Below are positions 11,373-23,500 of a stretch of DNA of 64,000 nucleotides, piece after piece. Position 1 is the stretch's first letter, and each line of letters starts with the position of its first letter. Made by a program: the position numbers and the translations under genes. A model generated the notes under the pieces. The model searched no databases and was not told where the DNA came from. It saw only the letters and a list, made by a program, of their open reading frames with translations. The stretch is taken from assembly GCA_963377175.1 (NCBI GenBank), contig CAUJNA010002112.1, positions 1,238,997-1,302,996 on the forward strand, in the 5' to 3' direction. This DNA is from Effrenium voratum (Eukaryota; Sar; Dinophyceae; Suessiales; Symbiodiniaceae).

Positions 11373-14007
11373 ACCCAGATGCACAGAATGCAGCGCCTGC
11401 CACGACTTCGGCAACGGCATCGCCAAAGTGCTGCGCCTGCCACGATTTCGCAACGGCATCGCCAAAGTGCTGCGCCTGCCACGATTTCGCACGCCCCCCG
11501 CCGCGCGCGCGACAACATCCTGTCCCTCTAGACAGCTGCCGAATGCGACCCCTGCCACACAAACACACACCCAGATGCACAGAATGCTGCGCCTGCCACG
11601 ACTTCGGCAACGGCATCGCCAAAGTGCTGCGCCTGCCACGATTTCGCAACGGCATCGCCAAAGTGCTGCGCCTGCCACGATTTCGCACGCCCCCCGCCGC
11701 GCGCGCGACAACATCCTGTCCCTCTAGACAGCTGCCGAATGCGACCCCTGCCACACAAACACACACCCAGATGCACAGAATGCTGCGCCTGCCACGACTT
11801 CGGCAACGGCATCGCCAAAGTGCTGCGCCTGCCACGATTTCGCAACGGCATCGCCAAAGTGCTGCGCCTGCCACGATTTCGCACACCCCCCGCCGCGCGC
11901 GCGACAACATCCTGTCCCTCTAGACAGCTGCCGAATGCGACCCCTGCCACACAAACACACACCCAGATGCACAGAATGCTGCGCCTGCCACGACTTCGGC
12001 AACGGCATCCGCAAAGTGCTGCGCCTGCCACGATTTCGCAACGGCATCGCCAAAGTGCTGCGCCTGCCACGATTTCGCACACCCCCCGCCGCGCGCGCGA
12101 CAACATCCTGTCCCTCTAGACAGCTGCCGAATGCGACCCCTGCCACACAAACACACACCCAGATGCACAGAATGCTGCGCCTGCCACGACTTCGGCAACG
12201 GCATCGCCAAAGTGCTGCGCCTGCCACGATTTCGCAACGGCATCGCCAAAGTGCTGCGCCTGCCACGATTTCGCACGCCCCCCGCCGCGCGCGCGACAAC
12301 ATCCTGTCCCTCTAGACAGCTGCCGAATGCGACCCCTGCCACACAAACACACACCCAGATGCACAGAATGCTGCGCCTGCCACGACTTCGGCAACGGCAT
12401 CGCCAAAGTGCTGCGCCTGCCACGATTTCGCAACGGCATCGCCAAAGTGCTGCGCCTGCCACGATTTCGCACACCCCCCGCCGCGCGCGCGACAACATCC
12501 TGTCCCTCTAGACAGCTGCCGAATGCGACCCCTGCCACACAAACACACACCCAGATGCACAGAATGCTGCGCCTGCCACGACTTCGGCAACGGCATCGCC
12601 AAAGTGCTGCGCCTGCCACGATTTCGCAACGGCATCGCCAAAGTGCTGCGCCTGCCACGATTTCGCACGCCCCCCGCCGCGCGCGCGACAACATCCTGTC
12701 CCTCTAGACAGCTGCCGAATGCGACCCCTGCCACACAAACACACACCCAGATGCACAGAATGCTGCGCCTGCCACGACTTCGGCAACGGCATCGCCAAAG
12801 TGCTGCGCCTGCCACGATTTCGCAACGGCATCGCCAAAGTGCTGCGCCTGCCACGATTTCGCACGCCCCCCGCCGCGCGCGCGACAACATCCTGTCCCTC
12901 TAGACAGCTGCCGAATGCGACCCCTGCCACACAAACACACACCCAGATGCACAGAATGCTGCGCCTGCCACGACTTCGGCAACGGCATCGCCAAAGTGCT
13001 GCGCCTGCCACGATTTCGCAACGGCATCGCCAAAGTGCTGCGCCTGCCACGATTTCGCACGCCCCCCGCCGCGCGCGCGACAACATCCTGTCCCTCTAGA
13101 CAGCTGCCGAATGCGACCCCTGCCACACAAACACACACCCAGATGCACAGAATGCTGCCTGCCACGATTTCGCACGCCCCCCGCCGCGCGCGCGACAACA
13201 TCCTGTCCCTCTAGACAGCTGCCGAATGCGACCCCTGCCACACAAACACACACCCAGATGCACAGAATGCTGCGCCTGCCACGACTTCGGCAACGGCATC
13301 GCCAAAGTGCTGCGCCTGCCACGATTTCGCAACGGCATCGCCAAAGTGCTGCGCCTGCCACGATTTCGCACGCCCCCCGCCGCGCGCGCGACAACATCCT
13401 GTCCCTCTAGACAGCTGCCGAATGCGACCCCTGCCACACAAACACACACCCAGATGCACAGAATGCTGCGCCTGCCACGACTTCGGCAACGGCATCGCCA
13501 AAGTGCTGCGCCTGCCACGATTTCGCAACGGCATCGCCAAAGTGCTGCGCCTGCCACGATTTCGCACGCCCCCCGCCGCGCGCGCGACAACATCCTGTCC
13601 CTCTAGACAGCTGCCGAATGCGACCCCTGCCACACAAACACACACCCAGATGCACAGAATGCTGCGCCTGCCACGACTTCGGCAACGGCATCGCCAAAGT
13701 GCTGCGCCTGCCACGATTTCGCAACGGCATCGCCAAAGTGCTGCGCCTGCCACGATTTCGCACGCCCCCCGCCGCGCGCGCGACAACATCCTGTCCCTCT
13801 AGACAGCTGCCGAATGCGACCCCTGCCACACAAACACACACCCAGATGCACAGAATGCTGCGCCTGCCACGACTTCGGCAACGGCATCGCCAAAGTGCTG
13901 CGCCTGCCACGATTTCGCAACGGCATCGCCAAAGTGCTGCGCCTGCCACGATTTCGCACGCCCCCCGCCGCGCGCGCGACAACATCCTGTCCCTCTAGAC
14001 AGCTGCC
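11373..14007. repeat. 196-bp satellite array
   Basis: CAGCTGCCGAATGCGACCC recurs at 11532, 11728, 11924, 12120, 12316, 12512, 12708, 12904, 13100, 13215, 13411, 13607, 13803 and (first part only) 13999. That is a strict 196-bp period apart from one 115-bp unit at 13100-13214. Each unit holds two and a half internal sub-repeats of about 40 bp (CGCCTGCCACGATTTCGCAA type). Units differ by only a few bases (for example CACGCC versus CACACC), so amplification or homogenisation is recent. 196 is not a multiple of 3, so every frame is visited and the long frames on both strands are artefacts. Confidence 0.95.
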
Positions 14008-14304
14008 GTGAGTCAGCGAGTGTGAGTGAGTGAGTGAGCGAGCGTGAGTGAGTGAGTGAGTGAATGAGAGTGAGTGAATGAGAGTGAGTGTGAGTGAGTG
14101 AGTGTGAGTGAGCGTGAGTGAGTGAGTGAGTGAGTGTGAGTGAGTGTGAGTGAGTGAGTGTGAGTGAGTGAGTGTGAGTGAGTGAGTGAGTGAGTGAGTG
14201 AGTGAGTGTGAGTGAGTGTGAGTGACTGAGTGTGAGTGTGAGTGTGTGAGTGAGTGAGTGAGTGTAAGTGAGTGAGTGAGTGAGTGAGTGAGTGAGTGAG
14301 TGAG
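14008..14304. repeat. GAGT/GTGA microsatellite
   Basis: About 300 bp of GTGA with occasional GTGTGA, GCGA and AATGA interruptions. It starts exactly where the 196-bp satellite stops and ends about 135 bp from the MOCOS stop codon. Confidence 0.95.
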
Positions 14305-14439
14305 ACGGAGACGAGCGGGAGAAGGAGGAGGAGACGCGGCGCGCGGACGACGAGCGGAAAAAGTAAGAACCCCACACAAAGATGTGGGGAAAAAGCTTCA
14401 AAAGTCCAGTATCTCAGGTTTCGGAGTGACCATCGAACA

Positions 14440-14575
14440 CTACCCCTCGGCCCAAAGCTCTGCCCTACGCAGCGCCATGCCCAGCTCCAGCACCGAGCCT
14501 TTGGCCTCGGCAGGTCGCTTCAGCAGCACGCCGAAGGTCGGGCCCTTGCTGCCGGCCTTCGGATGGCTCGACCGG
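14440..14575 (-). CDS. MOCOS: MOCOS exon 15 (last): end of MOSC domain
   Basis: Acceptor GTAAG|CCGG. Encodes GPTFGVLLKRP, the MOSC FGVLL signature, then LELGMALRR and a TAG stop. The leading C completes the codon opened by exon 14. Confidence 0.8.
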
Positions 14576-17500
14576 CTTACGCGGCGCTCAACTTGAGGCA
14601 AAGGACCCGGATTTTTGGAACATTCACTCAGGTTTAAGGGAATTTTTTGGGGTTTCACCACCTGGAGTCTCCTTCTGATTCTTTAAACAGGCGTCCATGA
14701 CCCCTTTCTTTTTGGGTAGTGAATCACCCCATCGTCGAAGGGTCAGAAGGAGACTCCAGGTAGACTCAAATTGGAAACTCACTGGGCGGCAAGCTAAACA
14801 TGTTTGAAACAACTCAACAGGTCAGGTGCTTAGGCCGCGAAAAAAAATGAAGGGCAGCTTAAGGCCTTCGCCGACATGCCATGGTCGAAATCCCCTGCAG
14901 GTCCGCAGTCATGGTTCCCATAGCCATTGTCTAACCCCCTTTAAGAGATGGATGAGCATCCCTACCAACCCCAAGTAATCGCGCCCTTTGATGGCACAAG
15001 AAAGCCTGCAATATGTCGATTCTATACGGAAATACCAACAAACAATGGTTCCAACCATGGTTTCTTAGGTGCGACATGGAGTTCGTCCGTCCACATGACC
15101 AACTGCCCTTAAGGAACACACACTCCCAAACATATGACCTGACTGCCTCCCGGACCAGGTCTAAACATATCACCCACACGCAAAGCATTTTCATGGGGAA
15201 CTAAAAAAGACCTATGGGAGATATGTTTGGTGATGCCTTTGGGGAGGGGTAGTAGGATTATGTACATGTCAAACGAGTCAAAATTTTCGGGTAACTTAAC
15301 AAGTAAACCGTGGTTCGGATTGATGGTTTGGTGATTGGGGGGTGGGGTCCCATTTACCCCCTACAAGAACCAGGGGGTTCAAATCCACATTCAAATTTCA
15401 CCAATCCAATCCGCTTACCTGGGCAAAAGTCGAGGAAGTTTAAAACAAAACTATGTAGACACCCTTAGGTTCCTCTCATGCTGCAACTCAGGGGACTCAG
15501 GCATATATGTGAGCTTTTGGAAAAGTAGATGGGTTTCGGAGCACTAAAACCCATCTAAACCAGTGGCTCGCCCATCTATTCCTAATCGGCCTAACCGAAA
15601 AACTCAAAAAACACCTATGAAGCTCAGAGTTGTGGTTGTCTAAGTTCGCCTCCCCTTTCTTTAGGGGGGCCAAAAAAGAGAGCGCTGCTCGGGTTTCAGC
15701 TGCGCCCCTCAGGTCAGCGCCCCGAAGACCAGGTCCCAAACACAAACGACAGCGACGACGTGCCTCCATTTGCGAATACGCCCCCAGTAAAAACTAAAGA
15801 TATGTCCAGTACTAATGGATTCCCTTTAAAGCCAACAGGGGAAAATAAGAAAAATAGTCTTAAGCAAATGGAAGCGTATGTTGAAGGCTGAGTTACGTTT
15901 TATTCACCCGGAATGTTGGTTTGTTCTTAAATATTATCTAGGTCCTCCAGTAGAGAGGTTCGAATAAGGGTACCAACTTTTTGCTGTGGTTTATTTTAGT
16001 AGGGAAACCCTCCCAACCAAAAAGTTGCTGAGAAAGGGCACTTCTGGAGAACCTAGTGTGGCAGGGGTCTGGTGGTACAACCTTAGATATTGGCCCCAAA
16101 CAACTGCCCTATGAGTCTCATGTTTCACCCTATTGGGATTGGGGCATGGGCCCTTTTTTGGGGGGGGCCCTTGACAACCATAGGAACTTGTTCTCTTGAA
16201 AATGGAGTGGCCAATCCCAATCCATAATCCCTGGAAAACCCCTACAAAGCGGGCCAAATCCTTTCGTAACCGACTGCAAAGGGGGCCAAATCCTTTCATA
16301 ACCCAAGGTAAGCATCTTGCGGATCGCGTTGTCCTATTCGCTGGGACTGCCCTCAGATCTGCTAAAAGTGAACCACCTTGTGGGTGTAATACGGAAACTA
16401 CCACACCCAAAAAGCCTTAGCAGCTAAGGAACCCAATGACAGGGAGCCACCCAATTTCGGCTTTTTCCAGCGACGCAGAGCCTCCGCCCACGACAAGTCG
16501 ACTCGTCCGCGCCTGTGCCGTGGCCAAAGCTGCCAGCAGCGACGGTCCTTTGGACAGCGCGTCCTATCCGCAGACCCGTTTCGACCGAATCGTTTCGACC
16601 CGTTTCGGCCGAAACACGGAGCATTGAAAGCCGTGGCGGGAGTCAAAAAGCCTGTTTTGGGGTCCTTGAGGGTGGAAGGCCTTCGTACTGTGGACGGTTG
16701 GTCGAAATCCGGAAATCGCACCGCGAAATGACACCATGCAGTTGACACCAGAAGATTTCTTGGTGTTTACGTGGGGGAGTCGAATCATTCCAGGGGTTCT
16801 CAGGGGGTGCGAAATGGATTTCGTCCATCCACCATATTTTAGGGTCTTGGGGCTGGGGCTGGGGTCTGTTTCTAGGAACCCGCAAAAATGGCAGTTGTCC
16901 AAAGCCTTGTTATGTGGACAAGAGCTTGCAGGCTGGTGAACGGGTTTGGTAACCACTTGCCAACTCTTCAGTAAGGCTGCTGGCAGGTAAGAGTTCCATA
17001 GCAGGCAAGCCAACAACCAACTTGGTTGATCCTTGACCCATGAGAAATGCTACTAGTCAGGCGGCAGTGAACATATGTCAACCGGTAAAACAAAACAATG
17101 TCAACCACAGAGCAACCAAAAAAAAAAACAGCAAATGGCAACTTTATATTAACCCTCTACTTGCAATCCACCGCACGGTGAGATGACCCCCTGGAATGAT
17201 TCGATTCCCCTGCAAATACCAACAAACCATGGTTTAAGCATGGCTTTGTTAGGTGGCGCGAAATCCAGCTGCTCCCTTCCCCCCCAAAACCCCCACCCAT
17301 CGCGCATTCCCCCGGCACCCCTACCACCCTCCTACCCCCCCACTCACCCCAACCCCTCACACCCCCCTTTTCCCCTACCACCTGCCGCCACATACCAAAA
17401 ATCACCCCAACCACCCCCAAACCCCCCAAAACCCAACCTACCCCCAACCACCCTCCAAAACCCCTACTCGCCCTACCCCCTTCGTTTCGAACGAACTCCT

Positions 17501-20500
17501 CCGGGTCGATGTCCACGGCCTGGCACCGCACACAGCGCCCCGCCGCCTCAAAGCCCACGGATCCCACCGACAGCGCCAGACCCTCCGGCCACCTGGCCTC
17601 CTCGAACAACTCGAGCGCGACGCGGCGAGAATTGGACCCCCCCTCACGACCTGAGGGCTTGGGGGACAAAACCCACGCGGGTTCATAGGTGGCCTTGTCG
17701 GAAAATAGATGGCCCTGGTAGATCAGGAATCGCCTAACCGAATCAACCCAAAAGGACACCTATGCGCCGGGCTTCTGGAGTTTAGGGGGAACACACGCGG
17801 AGAAATCCACACGGAAAAACCACACGGAACACGCAAAACACGCTTTTGGGGGGTTTGTTTTTGGGGTGGGGTCAAAGGTTTCGAGTGTTTCTGTTAGGGT
17901 TGTGGTTTTTTGAGGAGTTGAGGGGGAACAAACAGGGTGAGGGGTTTGGTGTTGGGTGGTTGAAGAAAAGAAGAAGAAAGAAGATCGGCGCTGAGGGATG
18001 TGTTTTTTGGGTGGGTTCAAAGGTGTTTGGGTGGGTGTTGGGGGTGGGGGTTGTTGGAGGGCGTTGTTTTCTCTTTTTTGTGTGTTGTTGTGGTTTGGGT
18101 GGAAATCTTTAAAACTAAACCATGAAATGCACTCGACGGGACCTCCAGGATGCAAGTCGGTGTTTCCTTTTGGAAGACCCTCCCAAACCTGAAAATGGTA
18201 TCCTCACCAAGCACACACCCTGCTGGAAAACCAAGCCTAATCCATAGAGGAGCGCTTGACTGAAAAGGGTTATTCCTTCAGCCAAAGATCCGGACTGCCT
18301 TGGACAGACGGTACCTGGCCTGGTTGTTTTCTGATCCCCTGCTAAACGTCCACCTCTCAGCAACTCAAAACCTCAAGAACCGGATGGCTGGAACCAACGG
18401 CAAACAACCAAAAACCGACTAAGCCAACTAAACCAACCAAACCAACCAAACCACCAAGCACAAAAAAAACAACCAAAACCGACTAAAACCGACTAAACCA
18501 ACCACAAAACACCACTAAACCGGCAAAAAAAAAAAAAAAAACAACAACAACAACAAACACCTCAAACTAAAAAAACAGAAGCAACCGCAGGCCCGGGCAC
18601 CAAGCTCCGGGTCTTCGGAGGCTCCTCGTAGGGCTCCTGAAAATCCACCTCCAAGTTGGCGCGGAAGCGGTCCGAGGGAACCGCCAGCCCGCAGACGCGC
18701 CCAAAGTCCCGCAGGGAGGCAGTGGACCTCACAAGCCGGTTTAATACGGAAAGCCCCAAATTCGTTGGCACAAAGTGATTCAGTCCTAACATCCCTTGGC
18801 AAAATGCACCAAAGATTAGGTTGTTGCCGCCCAACAAAAAATGGCATTGGGTTTTGACAACCATTGGGATCCCAAAAATGGGGTTTGCGGTGCACCACCA
18901 AGGCTTCTTGCCCAGGCGCACCAAGAGTAGCGTCGCCTCCGCATTCGCGAAGTCCCGCTTTCTCGCGTCGCCTGCGGGCGGCGCCTCCCCGGTGCCGGCG
19001 CTGCTGGAGGAACCGCAGGCGGAGGCGGCGGTGAGGCGAAGCCCGCGGAGGTCGAGGAGCTCCTGGGGCGATTTGGGAAGAAGACCCCCAAAAAGAAGGT
19101 CCAATGAGTTTGTGCGTTTTTTTGGGGGGGTTCAGGGTTTTGGGGTTCGAATGATCTAATTTGTTCATTGATTTGTGGTGGAGGGCTTGGGGGTTTGGGG
19201 GGTTGGCTGTTCTGAGAATCAAGAAGTGAAGACACAAAACCGCCTTGCTGTGAATGTCTGTTGTTTGTCTGGGAACCGCCTGGCTTGTGGACCCTTTTTC
19301 CAGTTTCTTTGGATTACACCAGCTCCGTGAATCAAGCACCTTCAACCCCAAACCAAGGATTCTTAAAAGCTAGACTCATTTTGACCCAGTGGCCCTAGCA
19401 ATACCGCGCTGCTCACAGGTCGTCATGGTTTGTGGTTCATGGTCCCAAAAGAGGCCAGCGCACCTCCCCCAACTCTCACCTTGGTTGCCAAATTGGAAGG
19501 AGTGTCTCCTCTTCTCAACGGACAATTCCGCCCTTGCAAAAAACAAACAAAACGGGAGGTACCTTTCTTTCTCCTCGAGCTGGTGGTTCATTCCAAGACA
19601 ATAACCATCCGACACAGAAGATGTGAGATGTTGTGCGGTGGAATGAAGTCTTCTTTGGCGGAATTACGGACTCTACTGCCATCACACAAACACACTGGGA
19701 TGATGGTCTGATGCCAAAAGGCCGAAATAGCAACACCTGTCAAATTCCATGGAAATGAGTCATGACCCCTAAATGATGGGGTGAATTCCCAACTTGTTTA
19801 TGGCTAGTTTTAGAACAGGAAAAAAGACGACGACAAACAAAGGACCTGCGTTGAGCCACTTTCGCGAAAGCAGGCGCGAGAGCCAGCTCTCCTCAAACCA
19901 CGCGCTGGGTTCCTTACCCTCCGGCACCTTCACCGCGTCTTCTTGTGGGAAGTCGGTGGGGTCAAGGCAGGACTGGAGCACCTGGGAGTCCTGCAAGGAA
20001 AATTCCTGGCCAAGTAGGGTAACCCCAAAATGGCTTGCCCTGGTAAACAGAAAAACAGACACCTGGACCAAAACCTGCGGTCCATATCTTCGCGGCTTAA
20101 ATTTTGACCCATACGCAAATGAATTCGTGGCATCTCCTCGCTCATCCCGGAACCATGTAGCTGGATTTGTTAACCACTTGCCACCCTTGAAACACCAGGA
20201 GAATAGCCCTCTGCGCATACTTCCGGGCTTTCATTTGTGACGTTCTTGCATGGACCTGAACACTACCCCCAAAATGGCGCTCTCCTTTCGGTCTGAAAGA
20301 AGCTGTTGCAAATTGCCGGAACTGAGTTGGTGATTGGAAACCTCCATTTAAGGAAATCCGTTTGCTCGTTGGTAAGCGGGTAAATGGTCCTCCATTTCCT
20401 GCTTGTTTGCGATCCGTCCCTTAAACCCAGCCAGTGCAAATGTTTCAGTCTACACGTACAGCGTTCTGATATGGCTGTGGCTCAAAATACCGGTACCCAA

Positions 20501-23500
20501 ATGGAACCCTGGTAAATGGAAACATGGACCAAAACCTGCGTAACCCCAGCTGTTTAATTTTGAGCCACAGCCATATGCTTTGACAAACCCTCACTAAAAA
20601 TCGCCCTTGGCCCTCCTCGAGCGTTAATGCCAGCTCCAAAGTCTCCGGATGAAACTTGGTGGACAGCACCAACACGAAGAGCCCGTGTCCTAGGCTGGGG
20701 CCCCTTTCAAAAAAAAAAACGCCAGAAAGGTACCAGCTGGGTGATGACTGTGCGGGGGATTCAGAAGCCCTACCAACAGGGTGGTGTCACCACGAAGGAC
20801 ACCACAACCAAGTACTTATTTTTTTTCATCACTCTCTGCTTGTTATCCGGGATCCCCATTAGTTCAGGGGCCCCAGCCGGAAGAAAGGACTCTCTTCGAT
20901 AAAGGGCCCTCCCGCCCCCCAGAACAAACCTGGGGTTTGATCAGGGTTGCCACATTGGTTGCGGCTTCTATCTCCATCACTTGCGCTGATCGGCCAGGCA
21001 ACGCCGCTCATGATCGCTGACTATAGGGTTGGCGCACGGGCCACGGATTAGGACACCCGTCAAAAAGAAGGGTACCTTTCAGCAAGTTATGCACCATCCC
21101 TCCCAATAGCATTTGTGAGAGGATATTTTGTCCGGTGCCATGTGAGTCACGATCAAAACCCGGTATTTAAAATGGTTCACCCAGAACCATGCTTCAAGAA
21201 TCAAGAAGGCGGATATCCGCGGCTATTTCTGGTTGGGATTGTCCCTTACCTTCATCGGTCCCCAGGTTTTGAGGGCGTGGCTCATGTCGGGAGAGAGGGT
21301 GGGATGATGGTCGCCAACTTCCCCCCCAAAGAAGCCGCAGCCGGAGAGGCGCTCCGACGCAGGGCCATCTTCACAGTGGTGAGGCGTGGCGCCTGCTTGG
21401 CGCTCACCGGCCTGGCGCTCACCGGAGCTGTTTGAGCGAAATTTCTGCGGGGTCTTGGCTACGGAGAAAGTGATCATTGGGCCGTGATCATGCTTGGCCG
21501 TATATCAACCTGTACAAAAAATCATGTATATATATATATGTATATGTATATGTTATGTGAGTAAACAATACATATATATATATAGTTATATGCATCTGTA
21601 TATATATACATATATGAAGATTGTCAGGATTGTATTATGGATCTCTCTCTCTCTCTCTCTCTCTGTGCGTAGGATTGGTTGCTGTGTTTTTCACTAAGAG
21701 TAGAATGACTCCTGACTCCTGGTGCCTTGTCAGCCTGCCCTGCTTTCTGTCCTCTCCGAATCAACCATCAGCTCTTGTCCCGCGCTCTAACCTTCCCCCC
21801 CCCCAATTTGGTGGAACATACACTCTTCAAAGGTTCCTCTGAAACAAATATCTTTCTGATGTCGAGTGCTGTCGCGAGAGACCGCGCGTAAGGAGCGGAA
21901 AACCAGGGACATTTGTGGAGCGGAAAAGTGCACACGCAGTGCGCGGAAAAGAACGCGCGATCCGCGCGGAAAAGCAATCCGACTATTTTCCCTTTGCTGG
22001 GCCCGCGTCAACACCCGCGACAGGGCATGGCAGCATCACTTGCGCGAGTGGTCTAAGGGGGTAAGCTTCAGTACTGCTGGCACAAGCCGTGACGGCTCAA
22101 ATCCCGGAGGCGTTAATCCCGAGCAGGTTGTTTGCTCCGTGTTTAAACGGCGGGCGATGCTGGAAACAGGTTGCAGTATCAATGAATTGGTCAGTAGGAC
22201 ATGTTCAGTACAACCGGCAGGAGCCACACAGCTCAATCCATTTGTGGTGAGACAACACGATTGTCTGGACAAACAAGCTTGGCGACAGAATTTGACGGAA
22301 TTCTCATGAAAGTCTTCCCATAATCTTCCCGAAGTCTTCCGGTAGTCTGCGGTAGTCTTCCCGAAGTCTCCCGTAGTCTTCCGGTAGTCTGCCCATCAGT
22401 CTCCCGTAGTCTGCCGGTAGTCTTCCCGACCGCAGCCTTCGTGAAACGGACGCGGTTTCGGACGTACTTAGCGGGTTAATAGCCTCAAAACCACGTCCGT
22501 TTCCGGTAGTCTTCCAAAAGTCTCGTCTTCCCATAGTCTTGCGGTGGTCTTCCGGTAGTCTGCGGTAATCTTCCCGAAGTCTCCCGTAGTCTTCCGGCAG
22601 TCTTCCGGTGGTCTTCCGGGAGTCTGCCGATAGTCTTCCAAAAGTCTCCCGAGTCTGCCGGCAGTCTTCCCGACCGCAGCCTTCGTGAAACGCGGTTTCG
22701 GACGTACTTAGCGGGTTAATAACCTCAAAACCACGTCCGTTTCCGGTAGTCTTCCAAAAGTCTCGTCTTCCCATAGTCTTGCGGTGGTCTTCCGGTAGTC
22801 TGCGGTAGTCTTCCCGAAGTCTCCCGTACTTGAACGGGCAGGGTACTTAGTAAGTGGTTAGTAAGCCAGGTTATAACCCACATAGGAGACTTATAACCAT
22901 GGCAAGTGGGTTATACCTGACTTACTAACCACTTACTAATGCCCCTTTAAGTAGTCTTCCGGTAGTCTTCCGGTGGTCTTCCGATAGTCTTCCATAAGTC
23001 TCGTCTTCCAGTCTTGCGGTGGTCTTCCGGTATACTCTGCCCGTCAGTCTCCCGTAGTCTGCCGGTAGCCTTCCCGACCGCAGCCTTCGTGAAACGGACG
23101 CGGTTTCGGACGTACTTAGCGGGTTAATAGCCTCAAAACCACGTCCGTTTCCGGTAGTCTTCCAAAAGTCTCGTCTTCCCATAGTCTTGCGGTGGTCTTC
23201 CGGTAGTCTTCCCGAAGTCTCCCGTAGTCTTCCGGTAGTCTTCCGGTGGTCTTCCGGGAGTCTGCCGATAGTCTTCCATAAGTCTCGTCTTCCAGTCTTG
23301 CGGTGGTCTTCCGGTATACTCTGCCCGTCAGTCTCCCGTAGTCTGCCGGTAGCCTTCCCGACCGCAGCCTTCGTGAAACGGACGCGGTTTCGGACGTACT
23401 TAGCGGGTTAATAGCCTCAAAACCACGTCCGTTTCCGGTAGTCTTCCAAAAGTCTCGTCTTCCCATAGTCTTGCGGTGGTCTTCCGGTAGTCTGCGGTAG

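Noticed and set aside
11373..14007. CRISPR array
   Set aside because: Units are contiguous with no variable spacers; this is a eukaryotic satellite.
11210..14400. Overlapping ORFs of 126-258 codons on both strands
   Set aside because: They are the 196-bp satellite and the GAGT microsatellite read in successive frames; codon content is identical from unit to unit and both strands are open.
13799..14401. His/Ser/Leu/Thr repeat proteins on the minus strand
   Set aside because: Direct translation of the GAGT microsatellite in three frames.
16398..16748. Minus-strand ORF ending at about 16398 as a separate gene
   Set aside because: Its frame differs from the conserved MOSC reading of exon 14, and it runs through intron and MITE sequence.
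17183..17480. Proline/threonine-rich plus-strand ORF of 184 codons
   Set aside because: It arises from a C-rich tract antisense to a MOCOS intron and exon 13; the minus strand carries the MOSC motif.
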